Source: Longimicrobium terrae
GTDB taxonomy: Bacteria; Gemmatimonadota; Gemmatimonadetes; Longimicrobiales; Longimicrobiaceae
Assembly (NCBI RefSeq): GCF_014202995.1
Contig: NZ_JACHIA010000002.1
Coordinates: 510,645 to 574,644 of the forward strand
Length of the DNA: 64,000 nt
Direction of reading: 5' to 3'
The translations under genes and the position numbers were made by a program. Positions 54,431-63,198 of the stretch are shown here, piece by piece. The first letter of the stretch is position 1. Every line of letters begins with the position of its first letter. The notes under the pieces were generated by a model. It worked only from the letters and a program-made list of their open reading frames with translations. It was not told the DNA's origin and did not search any database.

Positions 54431-56005
54431 ATGAACATTCTGTTGATCGTCGTGGCCGCGGTGCTGGGCCTGGCCGCCGGCTTCTTTGGCGGGCAGTCCG
54501 TCATCCAGGGCCGCCTTCGCGCCAGCCGCGCCACCGCCGAAGACGAAGCCGCCCGCATCCGCTCCGCGGCGGAGGCCGCCGCCGAAAAGGAAGCGGAAAG
54601 CCTGCGCAAGAGCGAAGTGCTCAAGGGGCGCGAAGAAGCCATCCGCGCCCGCGAAGCGTGGGAGCGCGAGGAAGCCAAGCGCCGCGACGAGGTGGACCGG
54701 CTGGAGCGCCGCCTTCAGGAGCGCGGCGAAATGCTGGACCGCAAGATCCACCAGTTGGATGAAAAGGGCGACGCGCAGGAACGCCGCGCCCAGACGCTTA
54801 CGGAGCGCGAAAAGGCCGTGGAAGTGGAGGCGAACTCCGTCCACGCCCGCATCGCCGAGGTGCAGCACCGCCTGGAGTCGCTGGCCGGCCTGAGCGCCGA
54901 CGAGGCGCGCCGGCAGCTCATCCACGACCTGGAAGAAGAGGCCCGCGCCACGGCCGGGCAGCGCCTGCGCGAGATCAAGGAAGAGGCCCGCCGCGACGCG
55001 GACCGCGAGGCCAAGAAGATCATCTCGCTCGCCATCCAGCGCATCGCCGCGGACCACACGGCCGAAACGACCGTGTCCGTCGTGTCGCTCCCGTCCGACG
55101 AGATGAAGGGGCGCATCATCGGCCGCGAGGGGCGCAACATCCGCGCGTTCGAGCAGGCGACGGGGATCGACGTCATCATCGACGACACGCCGGAAGCGGT
55201 TGTGCTGTCCGGATTCGATCCCATCCGCCGCGAGGTGGCGCGCATCGCTCTGGACAAGCTGGTGTCCGACGGGCGAATCCACCCCGGCCGCATCGACGAC
55301 GTGGTCGCCAAGGCGCGGCTGGACGTGGACAAGGGAATGCGCGAGGCGGCGGAAGAAATCATGTACGAGCTGGGGATTCACGGCGTGCATCCCGAGGTCG
55401 TCAAGGTGCTGGGCCGGTTGAAGTTCCGCACGTCGTACGGGCAGAACCAGCTGCTTCACGCCAAGGAAGTCGCGCTGCTGGCGGGAAACATGGCGGCGGA
55501 GATGGGCTTCGACACCACGATGGCGAAGCGGATGGGGTTGCTGCACGACGTGGGCAAGGGGATGACCCACGAGCACGAGGGAACGCACGTGGAGCTGGGG
55601 TGGAACCTGGCCAAGAAGTACGGCGAGCCCGCGCAGGTGTTGAACGCCATCAAGGCGCACCACGACGAAGAGCCGCACATGTTCCCCGAGTCGTTCCTGG
55701 TGACCGCGGCGGACGCCATCAGCGGATCGCGGCCGGGCGCGCGGCGGGAAATGTTCGACACGTACGTCAAGCGGCTGGAGAAGCTGGAGGAGATCGCCAC
55801 CTCGTTCCCGGGCGTGGAGCGCTGCTTTGCCATCCAGGCCGGGCGCGAGCTGCGGGTGATGGTGACGCCGGAAGTGGTGAGCGACGAGGACATGACGCGC
55901 CTGAGCGAAGAAACGGCGCGCCGCATTGAGGCGGAGCTTCAGTATCCGGGGCAGATCAAGGTGGTGGTGATTCGCGAAACGCGCGCGGTGGACTTCGCGC
56001 GCTGA
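54431..56005 (+). CDS. rny: Ribonuclease Y
   Basis: A 524-residue membrane-bound endoribonuclease that starts mRNA decay. Order: N-terminal transmembrane helix (MNILLIVVAAVLGLAAGFFG), long coiled coil (about residues 30-200), KH domain with GRIIGREG (227-234) and HD domain with catalytic H372-D373 (LLHDVGKG). Length and order match B. subtilis RNase Y. The next gene is ymdB-like, a conserved neighbour of rny. Confidence 0.96.
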   Translation: MNILLIVVAAVLGLAAGFFGGQSVIQGRLRASRATAEDEAARIRSAAEAAAEKEAESLRKSEVLKGREEAIRAREAWEREEAKRRDEVDRLERRLQERGEMLDRKIHQLDEKGDAQERRAQTLTEREKAVEVEANSVHARIAEVQHRLESLAGLSADEARRQLIHDLEEEARATAGQRLREIKEEARRDADREAKKIISLAIQRIAADHTAETTVSVVSLPSDEMKGRIIGREGRNIRAFEQATGIDVIIDDTPEAVVLSGFDPIRREVARIALDKLVSDGRIHPGRIDDVVAKARLDVDKGMREAAEEIMYELGIHGVHPEVVKVLGRLKFRTSYGQNQLLHAKEVALLAGNMAAEMGFDTTMAKRMGLLHDVGKGMTHEHEGTHVELGWNLAKKYGEPAQVLNAIKAHHDEEPHMFPESFLVTAADAISGSRPGARREMFDTYVKRLEKLEEIATSFPGVERCFAIQAGRELRVMVTPEVVSDEDMTRLSEETARRIEAELQYPGQIKVVVIRETRAVDFAR

Positions 56006-56580
56006 TCCGCCGGGCGATAGATTGCGGCCTTCCGGGCCGGACGAGGGGGCACGGTACGTGTCCCCTTTGTCGTTGGGGAAGGGAAGACGAACTTCGGAGA
56101 GGGGGAGAACGACGGCTCCGTGTGCTTCGGACAGCCCGGCGCGGCGGCGGGCACCCCTCTCCCCCCGGCCCCCTCTCCCGCAAGCGGGGGAGGGGGAGAC
56201 CTCAGCGCCAGGGCGGATTACGGCACAGGGGCGGTAAGTTCGAACTTTGACGGATTGGGAGAACGGCGGGTCCGTGTGCTCCGGTTGGTTCGGCGCGGCG
56301 GCGGGCAGCCCTCACCCCCCGGCCCCCTCTCCCGCAAGCGGGAGAGGGGGAGACCTCAGCGCCGACTGGAGGTTCGGCGCGGATCTCGGGCGGTGAGGTG
56401 GTTCAAGCCCCGAACGGGGCGCGAATAGCGCTGTGTCGGGGGTTCCCGCTGTTGGAGCGGCGGATTTATTCGCTCTCGTTCGGTGGGGGCCGCCGGTGGG
56501 CCGTCGTGCGCGGCCGCCGTCGCACTCACGCACTAACGCACCCCGCACTCACGCACTTCAGTTCGAAAGGTTCGCCACAC
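56006..56580. repeat. Repeat-filled gap between rny and ymdB (families F, B and G)
   Basis: 56155-56215 and 56310-56372 are two direct copies of family F (CCCCCTCTCCCGCAAGCGGG hairpin followed by AGGGGGAGACCTCAGCGCC). 56401-56477 is family B (GGAGCGGCGGATTTATTCGC). 56523-56566 is family G (GCACTCACGCACTAACGCAC). No gene is visible. Confidence 0.7.
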
Positions 56581-57393
56581 GTGAGGATTCTCTTCGTCGC
56601 GGACGTCATCGGGTCGCCGGGGCGGCGCACGCTTACCCAGCTTCTGCGCCTCGTAAAAAAGGACGTCAACGCCGACGTGGTGGTGGCCAACGGCGAAAAC
56701 TCCGCCGGCGGCTTCGGCATCACGCCCGAGATCGTGCGCGAGTTCCGCGAAACCGGCGTGGACGTCATCACCACCGGCAACCACGTGTGGGACAAGAAGG
56801 AGATCCTTCCCCTTCTCAAGACCGAGCCGCGCCTGCTGCGCCCGCACAACTATCCGCCCGGCAACCCCGGCCGCGGCTCCGTCGTCATCGAGGCCGCCGG
56901 CCGGCGCCTGGCCGTGCTGAACCTGCAGGGCCGCACCTTCATGTCGCCCATCGACGACCCCTTCCGCGCGGTGGACGGGCTGCTGGCGGAACTCAAGGAC
57001 GAGGCGGACGTCTTTGTCGTGGAGTTCCACGCGGAGGCCACGAGCGAGAAGCAGGCGTTCGCGCGCTACCTGGACGGGCGCGTGGCCGCCGTGGTGGGCA
57101 CGCACACGCACGTGCAGACGGCCGACGAGCGCATCCTTCCCAAGGGCACGGCGCGCATCACCGACCTGGGGATGACGGGCGGGATGGACGGCATCATCGG
57201 GATGAAGTGGGAGCTTTCCGTGGAACGGCAGCTGACGCTGACGCGCGGCGAGCGGCTGCAGCCCGCGGACGGCGACCTGACGCTGCAGGGCGCGGTGGTG
57301 GAAGTGGACGCGGGGACCGGGCTTGCGCGGTCCATCGAACGGGTAAACGTTCCCTACGAGCGCGTGCTCCAGGGCGAATTCCGGAAGAAATAG
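56581..57393 (+). CDS. YmdB-like metallophosphoesterase (TIGR00282 family)
   Basis: A 270-residue calcineurin-type phosphodiesterase. Metal and phosphate residues are visible in ILFVADVIGSPGRR, VANGENSAGGFG, TTGNHVWDKKE, VEFHAEATSEKQA and GTHTHVQTADERILP, ending with TDLGMTGGMDGIIG. The B. subtilis homologue YmdB cleaves cyclic nucleotides and modulates RNase Y activity. GTG at 56581 begins the conserved domain; repeat family G precedes it. It follows rny, as in Firmicutes, and folD starts three bases after its stop. Confidence 0.9.
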   Translation: MRILFVADVIGSPGRRTLTQLLRLVKKDVNADVVVANGENSAGGFGITPEIVREFRETGVDVITTGNHVWDKKEILPLLKTEPRLLRPHNYPPGNPGRGSVVIEAAGRRLAVLNLQGRTFMSPIDDPFRAVDGLLAELKDEADVFVVEFHAEATSEKQAFARYLDGRVAAVVGTHTHVQTADERILPKGTARITDLGMTGGMDGIIGMKWELSVERQLTLTRGERLQPADGDLTLQGAVVEVDAGTGLARSIERVNVPYERVLQGEFRKK

Positions 57394-57395
57394 AC

Positions 57396-58304
57396 GTGGC
57401 CAGGATCATCGACGGAACGGCGATCGCGCGCGAAATCCGCGCGGAGGTGGCGGCGCAGGTGGCGCAGCTTCGCGCGGAGGGCACCGTGCCGGGGCTCGCC
57501 GTCGTGCTCGTGGGCGGCGACCCCGCCAGCGAGGTGTACGTGCGCAGCAAGACCCGCGCGTGCCAAGAAGCCGGCATGCACTCGCGCCTGCTCCAATTGC
57601 CGGAGACCGCGACGCGCGAAGAGCTGTTCGGCACCATCGACGGGCTGAACGCCGATCCCGACATCCACGGCGTCCTCGTTCAGCTTCCGCTTCCCCCGCA
57701 GCTGAACGCCAAGGAGTTCCTGGAGCGGGTGAGCCCGGCCAAGGACGTGGACGGCTTTCATCCCAACAACGTGGGGCGCGCGTTCGTCGGCGATCCGCAG
57801 GGCTTCGTTCCCGCGACGCCGGCGGGGATCATGGAGCTTCTGCGGCGGGAACGGATCGACACGCACGCGCAGCACGCCGTGATCGTCGGACGCAGCCTGA
57901 TCGTGAGCAAGCCGCTGGCGTCGCTGCTGATGGCGCCCGGCGCCAACTCGACTGTCACCCTCACCCACCGCCACACGGTCGATCTCGCGCAGTACACGCG
58001 CATGGCCGACATCCTCGTCGTCGCGGTCGGCAAGCCGGGGCTGATCACGGCGGAGATGGTGAAGCCGGGCGCCACGGTCATCGACGTGGGCGTGACGCGC
58101 GTGGACGATCCCTCCAACCCGCGCGGCTACGTGATCCGCGGTGACGTGGATTTCGAGGCCGTGGCGGAAAAGGCGGGCGCCATCACCCCCGTCCCCGGCG
58201 GCGTGGGGCCGATGACCATCGCCATGCTGCTGCGCAACACCATCACCGCCGCGCAGCGCGTGCACGATCGCGCATCCCGAAAGGCAAAGGCGGGCGCGCG
58301 GTGA
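57396..58304 (+). CDS. folD: Bifunctional methylene-tetrahydrofolate dehydrogenase/cyclohydrolase
   Basis: A 302-residue enzyme of one-carbon metabolism, oxidising and hydrolysing methylene-THF to formyl-THF. Motifs: VYVRSKTRACQEAG (substrate Tyr and Lys), VQLPLPPQLN, KDVDGFHPNNVGR, the NADP region VIVGRSLIVSKPLA and the C-terminal TPVPGGVGPMTIAMLL. The cyclohydrolase residues are intact. GTG start at 57396 follows the upstream stop by two bases. Its last four bases overlap xseA. Confidence 0.95.
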   Translation: MARIIDGTAIAREIRAEVAAQVAQLRAEGTVPGLAVVLVGGDPASEVYVRSKTRACQEAGMHSRLLQLPETATREELFGTIDGLNADPDIHGVLVQLPLPPQLNAKEFLERVSPAKDVDGFHPNNVGRAFVGDPQGFVPATPAGIMELLRRERIDTHAQHAVIVGRSLIVSKPLASLLMAPGANSTVTLTHRHTVDLAQYTRMADILVVAVGKPGLITAEMVKPGATVIDVGVTRVDDPSNPRGYVIRGDVDFEAVAEKAGAITPVPGGVGPMTIAMLLRNTITAAQRVHDRASRKAKAGAR

Positions 58305-59659
58305 CGTGGGACCTGTTTTCGTCCGCGGATCCGCCGCCAAAGGAGCCGGAAAAACCCAAGGGCCGCGGCGCTGCCAGGACCCGGGGCACGGCCAAGGCAC
58401 CTGAGTTCTCACGCGGACCGGACATCAACGAGGCGAGCAACGAGGACATCGCGCGCCGCGTGGCCGCGCAGCAGGCGGACGCCGGTTTCCTGGATGAGGA
58501 CACCGGACCCGTTATGCCGCGCCGCGCCGGGCCGGAGGGCGGATGGACGCCTTCGACCGTTAACGCCGCCGCGCGCGCCCTCATCGAAGGCACCTTTCCG
58601 CCGCTGTGGGTGAACGGCGAGGTGAGCAACTTCACCAAGGCGCGCTCCGGGCATTGCTACTTCAGCCTGCGGGATGAGGATTCGCAGATCCGCTGCGTGA
58701 TGTGGCGGGACGAGGCGCGGCGCCTGCCCACGATGCCCACCGAGGGGATGGCCGTGCGCACGCTGGGCCGGCTGACGCTGTACGAGGGCCGCGGCGAGTT
58801 CCAGATGGTCGTTTCCGACCTGGAAGGGCGCGGCGAGGGGCTGTGGAAGCTCGCGTTCGATCAGCTGCGGACCAAGCTGGAGATGGAGGGATTGACGTCG
58901 CCGCTGCGCAAGCGGCCGCTGCCGGAGTACCCGGCGTGCGTGGGTGTCGTCACTTCCTCCACCGGGGCGGCGGTGCGCGACATCATCTCCGTGATCCGCC
59001 GGCGCGCGCCGTGGACGGAGATCATGCTGTCCGCCGCGCGCGTGCAGGGCGAGGGCGCCGCGGACGAGGTGGCGCGCGCCATCCGCCTGATCGCGCGGGC
59101 CGGCTGCGCCGATGTGCTCATCGTGGGGCGGGGCGGGGGATCGACCGAGGACCTGTGGGCGTTCAACGAGGAAGCCGTCGCCCGCGCCATCGCCGAATCA
59201 CCCATCCCGGTCATCTCCGCCGTGGGGCATGAGACGGACTTCACCATCGCCGACCTGGTGGCGGATCTGCGCGCGCCCACGCCCTCCGCCGCGGCTGAGG
59301 CGGCGGTGCCGGACGGGGCGCAGCTGCGGCGTGGCGTGGCGGAGCTGGGCGGGCGCCTGGCCCGGTGCACGCGCGAGCGGCTGCAGGACGCGCACGAGTC
59401 GCTGCTGACCGCGCGGCTGGATCTGCGCGACGTGGCGGAAAGCGTGCTGGCGGGGCGCCGCGAGCAGGTGGCGGGGATCGCGGGAAAGCTGCACGCGCTT
59501 TCGCCGCTGGCCACGCTGGCCCGCGGCTTCGCGGTGCCCATCGCCCCCGGCGGCCGCGTGCTGCGCACCACCGCGGAGTTCGCCCCCGGCCAGGAGTTCC
59601 GCCTGCGCGTGGCGGACGGGTCCGTGTCGGCGCGGGTGGAAGGCGTGGACCCGGAATAG
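58301..59659 (+). CDS. xseA: Exonuclease VII large subunit
   Basis: A 452-residue subunit of the nuclease that degrades single-stranded DNA from both ends. An unusual N-terminal Lys/Pro/Arg-rich extension of about 75 residues precedes the OB-fold (LWVNGEVSNFTKARSGHCYF) and catalytic domain (GVVTSSTGAAVRDIISVIRR; ILIVGRGGGSTEDLWAFNEE; ISAVGHETDFTIADLVADLR). The GTG start at 58301 overlaps folD; an internal start near the OB-fold is possible if the extension is not translated. In most genomes xseB follows directly; here a repeat-flanked gene intervenes. Confidence 0.93.
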   Translation: MTWDLFSSADPPPKEPEKPKGRGAARTRGTAKAPEFSRGPDINEASNEDIARRVAAQQADAGFLDEDTGPVMPRRAGPEGGWTPSTVNAAARALIEGTFPPLWVNGEVSNFTKARSGHCYFSLRDEDSQIRCVMWRDEARRLPTMPTEGMAVRTLGRLTLYEGRGEFQMVVSDLEGRGEGLWKLAFDQLRTKLEMEGLTSPLRKRPLPEYPACVGVVTSSTGAAVRDIISVIRRRAPWTEIMLSAARVQGEGAADEVARAIRLIARAGCADVLIVGRGGGSTEDLWAFNEEAVARAIAESPIPVISAVGHETDFTIADLVADLRAPTPSAAAEAAVPDGAQLRRGVAELGGRLARCTRERLQDAHESLLTARLDLRDVAESVLAGRREQVAGIAGKLHALSPLATLARGFAVPIAPGGRVLRTTAEFAPGQEFRLRVADGSVSARVEGVDPE

Positions 59660-59683
59660 CTTGGAGCGGGAGGCGTAGTCCAC

Positions 59684-59751
59684 GGCGGCCCCCACCCGGG
59701 CTCGTACTACTCGCCCACCCTCCCCCAAAAAAGACTGGGGGAGGGTGGGCC
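59684..59751. repeat. REP-like hairpin repeat, family A, copy 3
   Basis: GGCGGCCCCCACCCGGGC, then CCCACCCTCCCCCAAAAAAG, then ACTGGGGGAGGGTGGGC. In inverted orientation to copy 4 (60187-60251), with the DUF559 gene between them. Confidence 0.8.
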
Positions 59752-59798
59752 GGGGGGACGGTTCGGCTTGTCCAGGCAGAGTCTCTTGCGAGGAGAGT

Positions 59799-60179
59799 AT
59801 GCGGCAGCGGATTCGGGGGACGACGCAGGGTATTGATGCGGCGGCGCGGCGGCTTCGCGCGGACGCGACCAGCGCGGAGGAGGCGCTGTGGGGCGCGCTG
59901 CGGAAGAACCAGATCGCGGACCTCCGTTTCCGGCGGCAGCACCCGGTGGGGCGCTTCGTGCTGGATTTCTACTGCCCGGCGCTGCACTTGGCGATCGAAG
60001 TCGACGGCGACGTGCACGAACAACTGGTGGAGCGCGACTCGGAGCGGACGCGCGCGCTGGAGGCGCACAACTACCGCGTCGTCCGCTTCCGCAACGACGA
60101 GGTGCTCACGGATCTGCCCGCCGTCGTCCGTAAAATCACGGCGCTCGCAGAATCCATGAGCAACGCACGACAGCCATAG
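59799..60179 (+). CDS. DUF559-domain (Vsr-like fold) endonuclease
   Basis: A 126-residue protein with the DUF559 pattern: AAARRLRADATSAEEALWGA, then RFRRQHPVGRFVLDFYCP (41-60), LAIEVDGDVH (64-73) and the C-terminal YRVVRFRNDEVL. The D56, E67, D69 and H73 positions match the PD-(D/E)xK-like active site of very-short-patch repair endonucleases, so it is probably a DNA nuclease. AGGAG lies three bases before the ATG. It sits between inverted REP-like repeats in the xseA-xseB interval and looks like a cassette inserted there. Confidence 0.82.
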   Translation: MRQRIRGTTQGIDAAARRLRADATSAEEALWGALRKNQIADLRFRRQHPVGRFVLDFYCPALHLAIEVDGDVHEQLVERDSERTRALEAHNYRVVRFRNDEVLTDLPAVVRKITALAESMSNARQP

Positions 60180-60186
60180 CCACGCC

Positions 60187-60251
60187 CAACCCTCCCCCAG
60201 TCTTTTTTGGGGGAGGGTGGGCCGGTGGTGCCGGCCCGGGTGGGGGCCGCC
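60187..60251. repeat. REP-like hairpin repeat, family A, copy 4
   Basis: CAACCCTCCCCCAGTCTTTT, then TTGGGGGAGGGTGGGCCGG, then GGCCCGGGTGGGGGCCGCC. It is the reverse complement of copy 3 over most of its length and lies seven bases after the DUF559 stop. Confidence 0.8.
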
Positions 60252-60281
60252 CTGAAGCAAGCCGAAACAAACGCGATCTTC

Positions 60282-60530
60282 ATGTCTGAGAATACCCTGT
60301 CTTCATCCGCCCCCAGCTTCGAGGCCGCCCTCGGCCGCCTCACCGAGATCGTGGGCCGCATCGAGGGCGAGCCGCTGGAACTGGACGAGTCGCTTTCCCT
60401 GTTCGAGGAAGGCGTGCGCCTGCTCCGCGTGGCGGAAGGCGTGCTGGAAAGCGCCGACGGCCGCATCCGCCAATTGATGGACGACGGCGCCGGCGGCCAC
60501 CGCTTCACGGACTTCGCCGAGCCCGCGTGA
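60282..60530 (+). CDS. xseB: Exonuclease VII small subunit
   Basis: An 82-residue subunit with the family pattern FEAALGRLTEIVGRIEGEPL, then LDESLSLFEEGVRLLRVAEG; a helical hairpin that binds the large subunit. Its partner xseA lies 620 bases upstream, beyond the DUF559 insertion. It overlaps the prenyl synthase start by four bases. Confidence 0.92.
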   Translation: MSENTLSSSAPSFEAALGRLTEIVGRIEGEPLELDESLSLFEEGVRLLRVAEGVLESADGRIRQLMDDGAGGHRFTDFAEPA

Positions 60531-61462
60531 CCATGCACGCCGTTCCCGCCAGCGACCGCGCGGACCTCGCCGCGTTCCTGGGCCGCGAACGCGCCCGCGT
60601 GGACGCCGCCCTGGACGCGCTCGTCCCCGGGCTGGCCGCCCGCGCCCCGGCCCCGCTCGCCGAGCCGATCCTGTACGCGCTGGGCACGCCGGGCAAGCGC
60701 CTGCGCCCCGTCCTCTGCGTGACGGCGTGGAGCGTGGTGCGTCCGGGACCGGTGCCGGACGCCGTCTACCACCTGGCCTGCGCGCTGGAGATCATCCACA
60801 CCTACTCGCTGGTGCACGACGACCTGCCGTGCATGGACGACGACGACCTGCGCCGCGGCCGCCCCACCGTGCACGTCGCGTTTTCCCCCCGCGCGGCGCT
60901 GCTGGCGGGCGCCGCGCTGATCCCCGCGGCGGTCCGTGTGCTGGACGACGCGGCGCGCGAGCTGGGCGCGGGCGCGGCGCTGCGCGGGCGGCTCGCCGCC
61001 GAACTGTGCGACGCGGCTGGCGCAAACGGAATGGTCGGCGGGCAGCAGCTGGACCTGGAGGGCGAGGCCGGAACAGTCGTGGACGGGGCGGGGCTGGAGC
61101 GCATCCACCGCGCAAAGACGGGGGCCCTGCTCGCCGCCTCGCTGCGGATCGGGGCGCTGGCCGCCGGTGCGGACGACGGCGTGCTGCGGGGGCTTACGGT
61201 CTACGGGCGCGAGCTGGGGCTGGCGTTCCAGATCGTGGATGACGTGCTGGACGTCACCCAGGCGGACGCGGTGCTCGGCAAGACGGCCGGCAAGGACGCC
61301 AGCACGGGCAAGGCGACCTATCCATCCATTTTCGGCCTGGAGCGCGCGCGGCAGATGGCGCGCGAGCGCGTGGACCGCGCGGTGGACGCGCTCGCCGGCG
61401 CTCGGATCCCCTCCCCGGAACTGCGGGCGCTAGCCGCCTACGTGCTGGAGCGCGACCGATGA
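60527..61462 (+). CDS. ispA: Polyprenyl synthetase (farnesyl/geranylgeranyl diphosphate synthase)
   Basis: A 311-residue trans-prenyltransferase joining isopentenyl diphosphate to allylic diphosphates. First aspartate-rich motif D98-D-L-P-C-M-D104, with RGRP after it; conserved GKRLRP near residue 57 and second motif FQIVDDVLD near 235. Residues before the first motif (HTYSLVH) suggest a short- to medium-chain product; exact length cannot be read. Start at GTG 60527 overlaps xseB; ATG 60533 is an alternative. With the dxs start at 63945 it fits the xseAB-ispA-dxs order of many bacteria. Confidence 0.9.
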   Translation: MTMHAVPASDRADLAAFLGRERARVDAALDALVPGLAARAPAPLAEPILYALGTPGKRLRPVLCVTAWSVVRPGPVPDAVYHLACALEIIHTYSLVHDDLPCMDDDDLRRGRPTVHVAFSPRAALLAGAALIPAAVRVLDDAARELGAGAALRGRLAAELCDAAGANGMVGGQQLDLEGEAGTVVDGAGLERIHRAKTGALLAASLRIGALAAGADDGVLRGLTVYGRELGLAFQIVDDVLDVTQADAVLGKTAGKDASTGKATYPSIFGLERARQMARERVDRAVDALAGARIPSPELRALAAYVLERDR

Positions 61463-61920
61463 ACCAGCTGCGCTGGTTCTTTGAGCCGTTGATCGGGTGG
61501 AACCCGCCGCTCGCCCCCGCGCTGCTGGCGATGATGACGGCCCAGGCCTTCAAGTTCCTGCGCACCCTTTTGCGCCGGAACCGGCCGGACTTCACGCGGC
61601 TCATCGGCACGGGCGGAATGCCGTCCGCGCACTCCGCCTCGGTGACGGCGCTGTCCACGGCGGTCGGAATCGGCCACGGGTGGAACACGCCGCTCTTTGG
61701 CGTGGCGGCGTTCTTTTCGCTCGTCATCATGTACGACGCCACCGGAATCCGCCGCGCCGCGGGACGCCAGGCGCGCTTGCTCAACCGCCTAGTCGCGGAA
61801 CTGCAGGAGCACCACACGCTGGATTTCGAGAAGCTGGGCGAGCTGCTGGGCCACACGCCGCTGGAAGTGCTGGTCGGCGCCGTGTACGGTGCGCTGCTCG
61901 CCTTTCTGCTGCATCCATGA
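61459..61920 (+). CDS. DUF212/YuiD-type divergent PAP2 membrane protein
   Basis: A 153-residue membrane protein: LLAMMTAQAFKFLRTLLRRN, then FTRLIGTGGMPSAHSASVTA, and VIMYDATGIRRAAGRQARLL, the family signature of divergent PAP2-type phosphatases (bacterial YuiD). The Ser-Ala-His of PSAHS corresponds to the PAP2 catalytic histidine. Likely acts on lipid phosphates, possibly linked to the neighbouring prenyl diphosphate synthase. Start overlaps the ispA stop (ATGA). Confidence 0.88.
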   Translation: MNQLRWFFEPLIGWNPPLAPALLAMMTAQAFKFLRTLLRRNRPDFTRLIGTGGMPSAHSASVTALSTAVGIGHGWNTPLFGVAAFFSLVIMYDATGIRRAAGRQARLLNRLVAELQEHHTLDFEKLGELLGHTPLEVLVGAVYGALLAFLLHP

Positions 61921-61931
61921 CCGCAAAGGGG

Positions 61932-62425
61932 ATGATGATGACCGGCCGATACCTTCGCATCGCGTTCGTGCTCGCGATCGCCCTTCCGTTTTCTGCCCGG
62001 GACGGGCGCGCGCAGGCAGCGGGTTCAGCCGCGGCCACCCGGACGGTGCGCGAGATCTGCCCCGCCGCCGAGGCCCGCATCGCCACGCGCGACGGCGAGC
62101 GGATGGACGGATGCCGCGCGGTGACGGACGCCCGGCTTCTGCTCACGGCGCCGCTGGCCGGCTCGCAGGTCCCGCCCGACGCCGTGGATTCGCTGAGGAT
62201 CCAGGGCAGCTCCGACCCGGAAACGACCCTGCTGCTGGCCTCGGTCTTTGCGGGGGTGGGGCTCCTGGTCGATCCCGGGTACTCAGGCAGGGGTGCCTGT
62301 CGCAAAGAGAGTGCGGCACCAACCGGGAGCGGATCATCTCGGGAACCACCGGTGCGTTCCTGGGCGCCGTCGGCGAGCGGTACGTGGGTCCGCAGCTCCG
62401 CAACCTGCTGGGCCTGAAGCCCTGA
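61932..62425 (+). pseudogene. Frameshifted copy of a small exported protein (tandem paralogue 1)
   Basis: Frame one (start at 61932, or 61917 by overlap) encodes a signal peptide (MTGRYLRIAFVLAIALPFSA) and the family domain to about residue VDPGYS; it then runs into unrelated sequence to 62417. The expected C-terminus (GCLSQRECGTNRERIISGTT, then GAFLGAVGERYVG) continues in another frame to 62425. Comparison with the paralogues at 62568 and 63199 places a single missing base in the G run near 62290. This is either a true pseudogene or a sequencing indel in a homopolymer. Confidence 0.7.
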
Positions 62426-62567
62426 GGATTCGTCAGGGCAGGAATGCTCCGCAATCGCTGCATCGGAGAGGATCGACCTCCCGCAGCAGCGGGGCCCGGA
62501 ATCGAGTGCGGGCAGGCGCCACCCGCGGCGCGCTGCCTGTTACCCGCTGCATGATGGTCCAAGAGGA

Positions 62568-63062
62568 ATGACCGCCGTTCGTTTTCTCCGCGCCGCGCTC
62601 GTGCTGGCGATCGCGCTCCCGTTTTCCGCCCGCGATGGGCATGCGCAGGCGGCGGACACCGCCCGCATCACCCGGGCTGTGCGTGAGATCTGCCCCGGCG
62701 CACAGATTCGCGTCTCCCTGCATGATGGTGAGCGGATGGAGGGACGCTGCGGCGCGGTGACGGATGCCCGGCTTCTGGTGAGAACTCCGCAGGGGAATGC
62801 ACAGATCCCGCTGTCCGGCGTGAAAACGCTCTGGGTTCAGCGCTCGTACCCGACGGAAGCAACCGTCCTTCTGGCCGCGGCGGGAGCCGGAATCGGGTTC
62901 CTGGTCACCCCTGAGCGCTCCAGCGCGGAGTGCATCGCCAAGGGCAACTGCAGCAACCGCCGGGATCGGATCATCTCGGGAACGACCGGGGCATTTGTCG
63001 GCGCCCTCGCCGGGCGGTTCGTGGGCCCGCGCATCCTGAGCTGGGTGCGCCTCGCGCCGTGA
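62568..63062 (+). CDS. Small exported protein, tandem paralogue 2
   Basis: A 164-residue protein: signal peptide (MTAVRFLRAALVLAIALPFS, probable cleavage near AQAAD), then about 135 residues with cysteines in EICPGAQ, GRCGAVTD and ECIAKGNCSNRRDR, then a glycine-rich hydrophobic stretch (IISGTTGAFVGALAGRFVG) that may contact a membrane. No family recognised. Its ribosome-binding site (GAGG) is very close to the ATG. Paralogues lie on both sides. Confidence 0.7.
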   Translation: MTAVRFLRAALVLAIALPFSARDGHAQAADTARITRAVREICPGAQIRVSLHDGERMEGRCGAVTDARLLVRTPQGNAQIPLSGVKTLWVQRSYPTEATVLLAAAGAGIGFLVTPERSSAECIAKGNCSNRRDRIISGTTGAFVGALAGRFVGPRILSWVRLAP

Positions 63063-63198
63063 GGCGTGTTCCGAACGGATGTTGAGGGCTTGCCGCTCCA
63101 ACCGCCGTCCTCGGGGAAGAGCAGGACACCAATCCGGGCTGGCCGGCGCGGCCGATGCGCCTTGTCCATCCATCCACCGCATGATGATCGAAAAGGGA

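Noticed and set aside
56398-56420. A GTTCAAGCC string resembling a tRNA T-loop
   Set aside because: It is part of repeat family B; no cloverleaf could be built around it. No tRNA gene was recognised anywhere in the window.
59660-60281. Insertion sequence between xseA and xseB
   Set aside because: Inverted repeats are present but no transposase is encoded; the only gene is a DUF559 nuclease, and no target-site duplication was confirmed.
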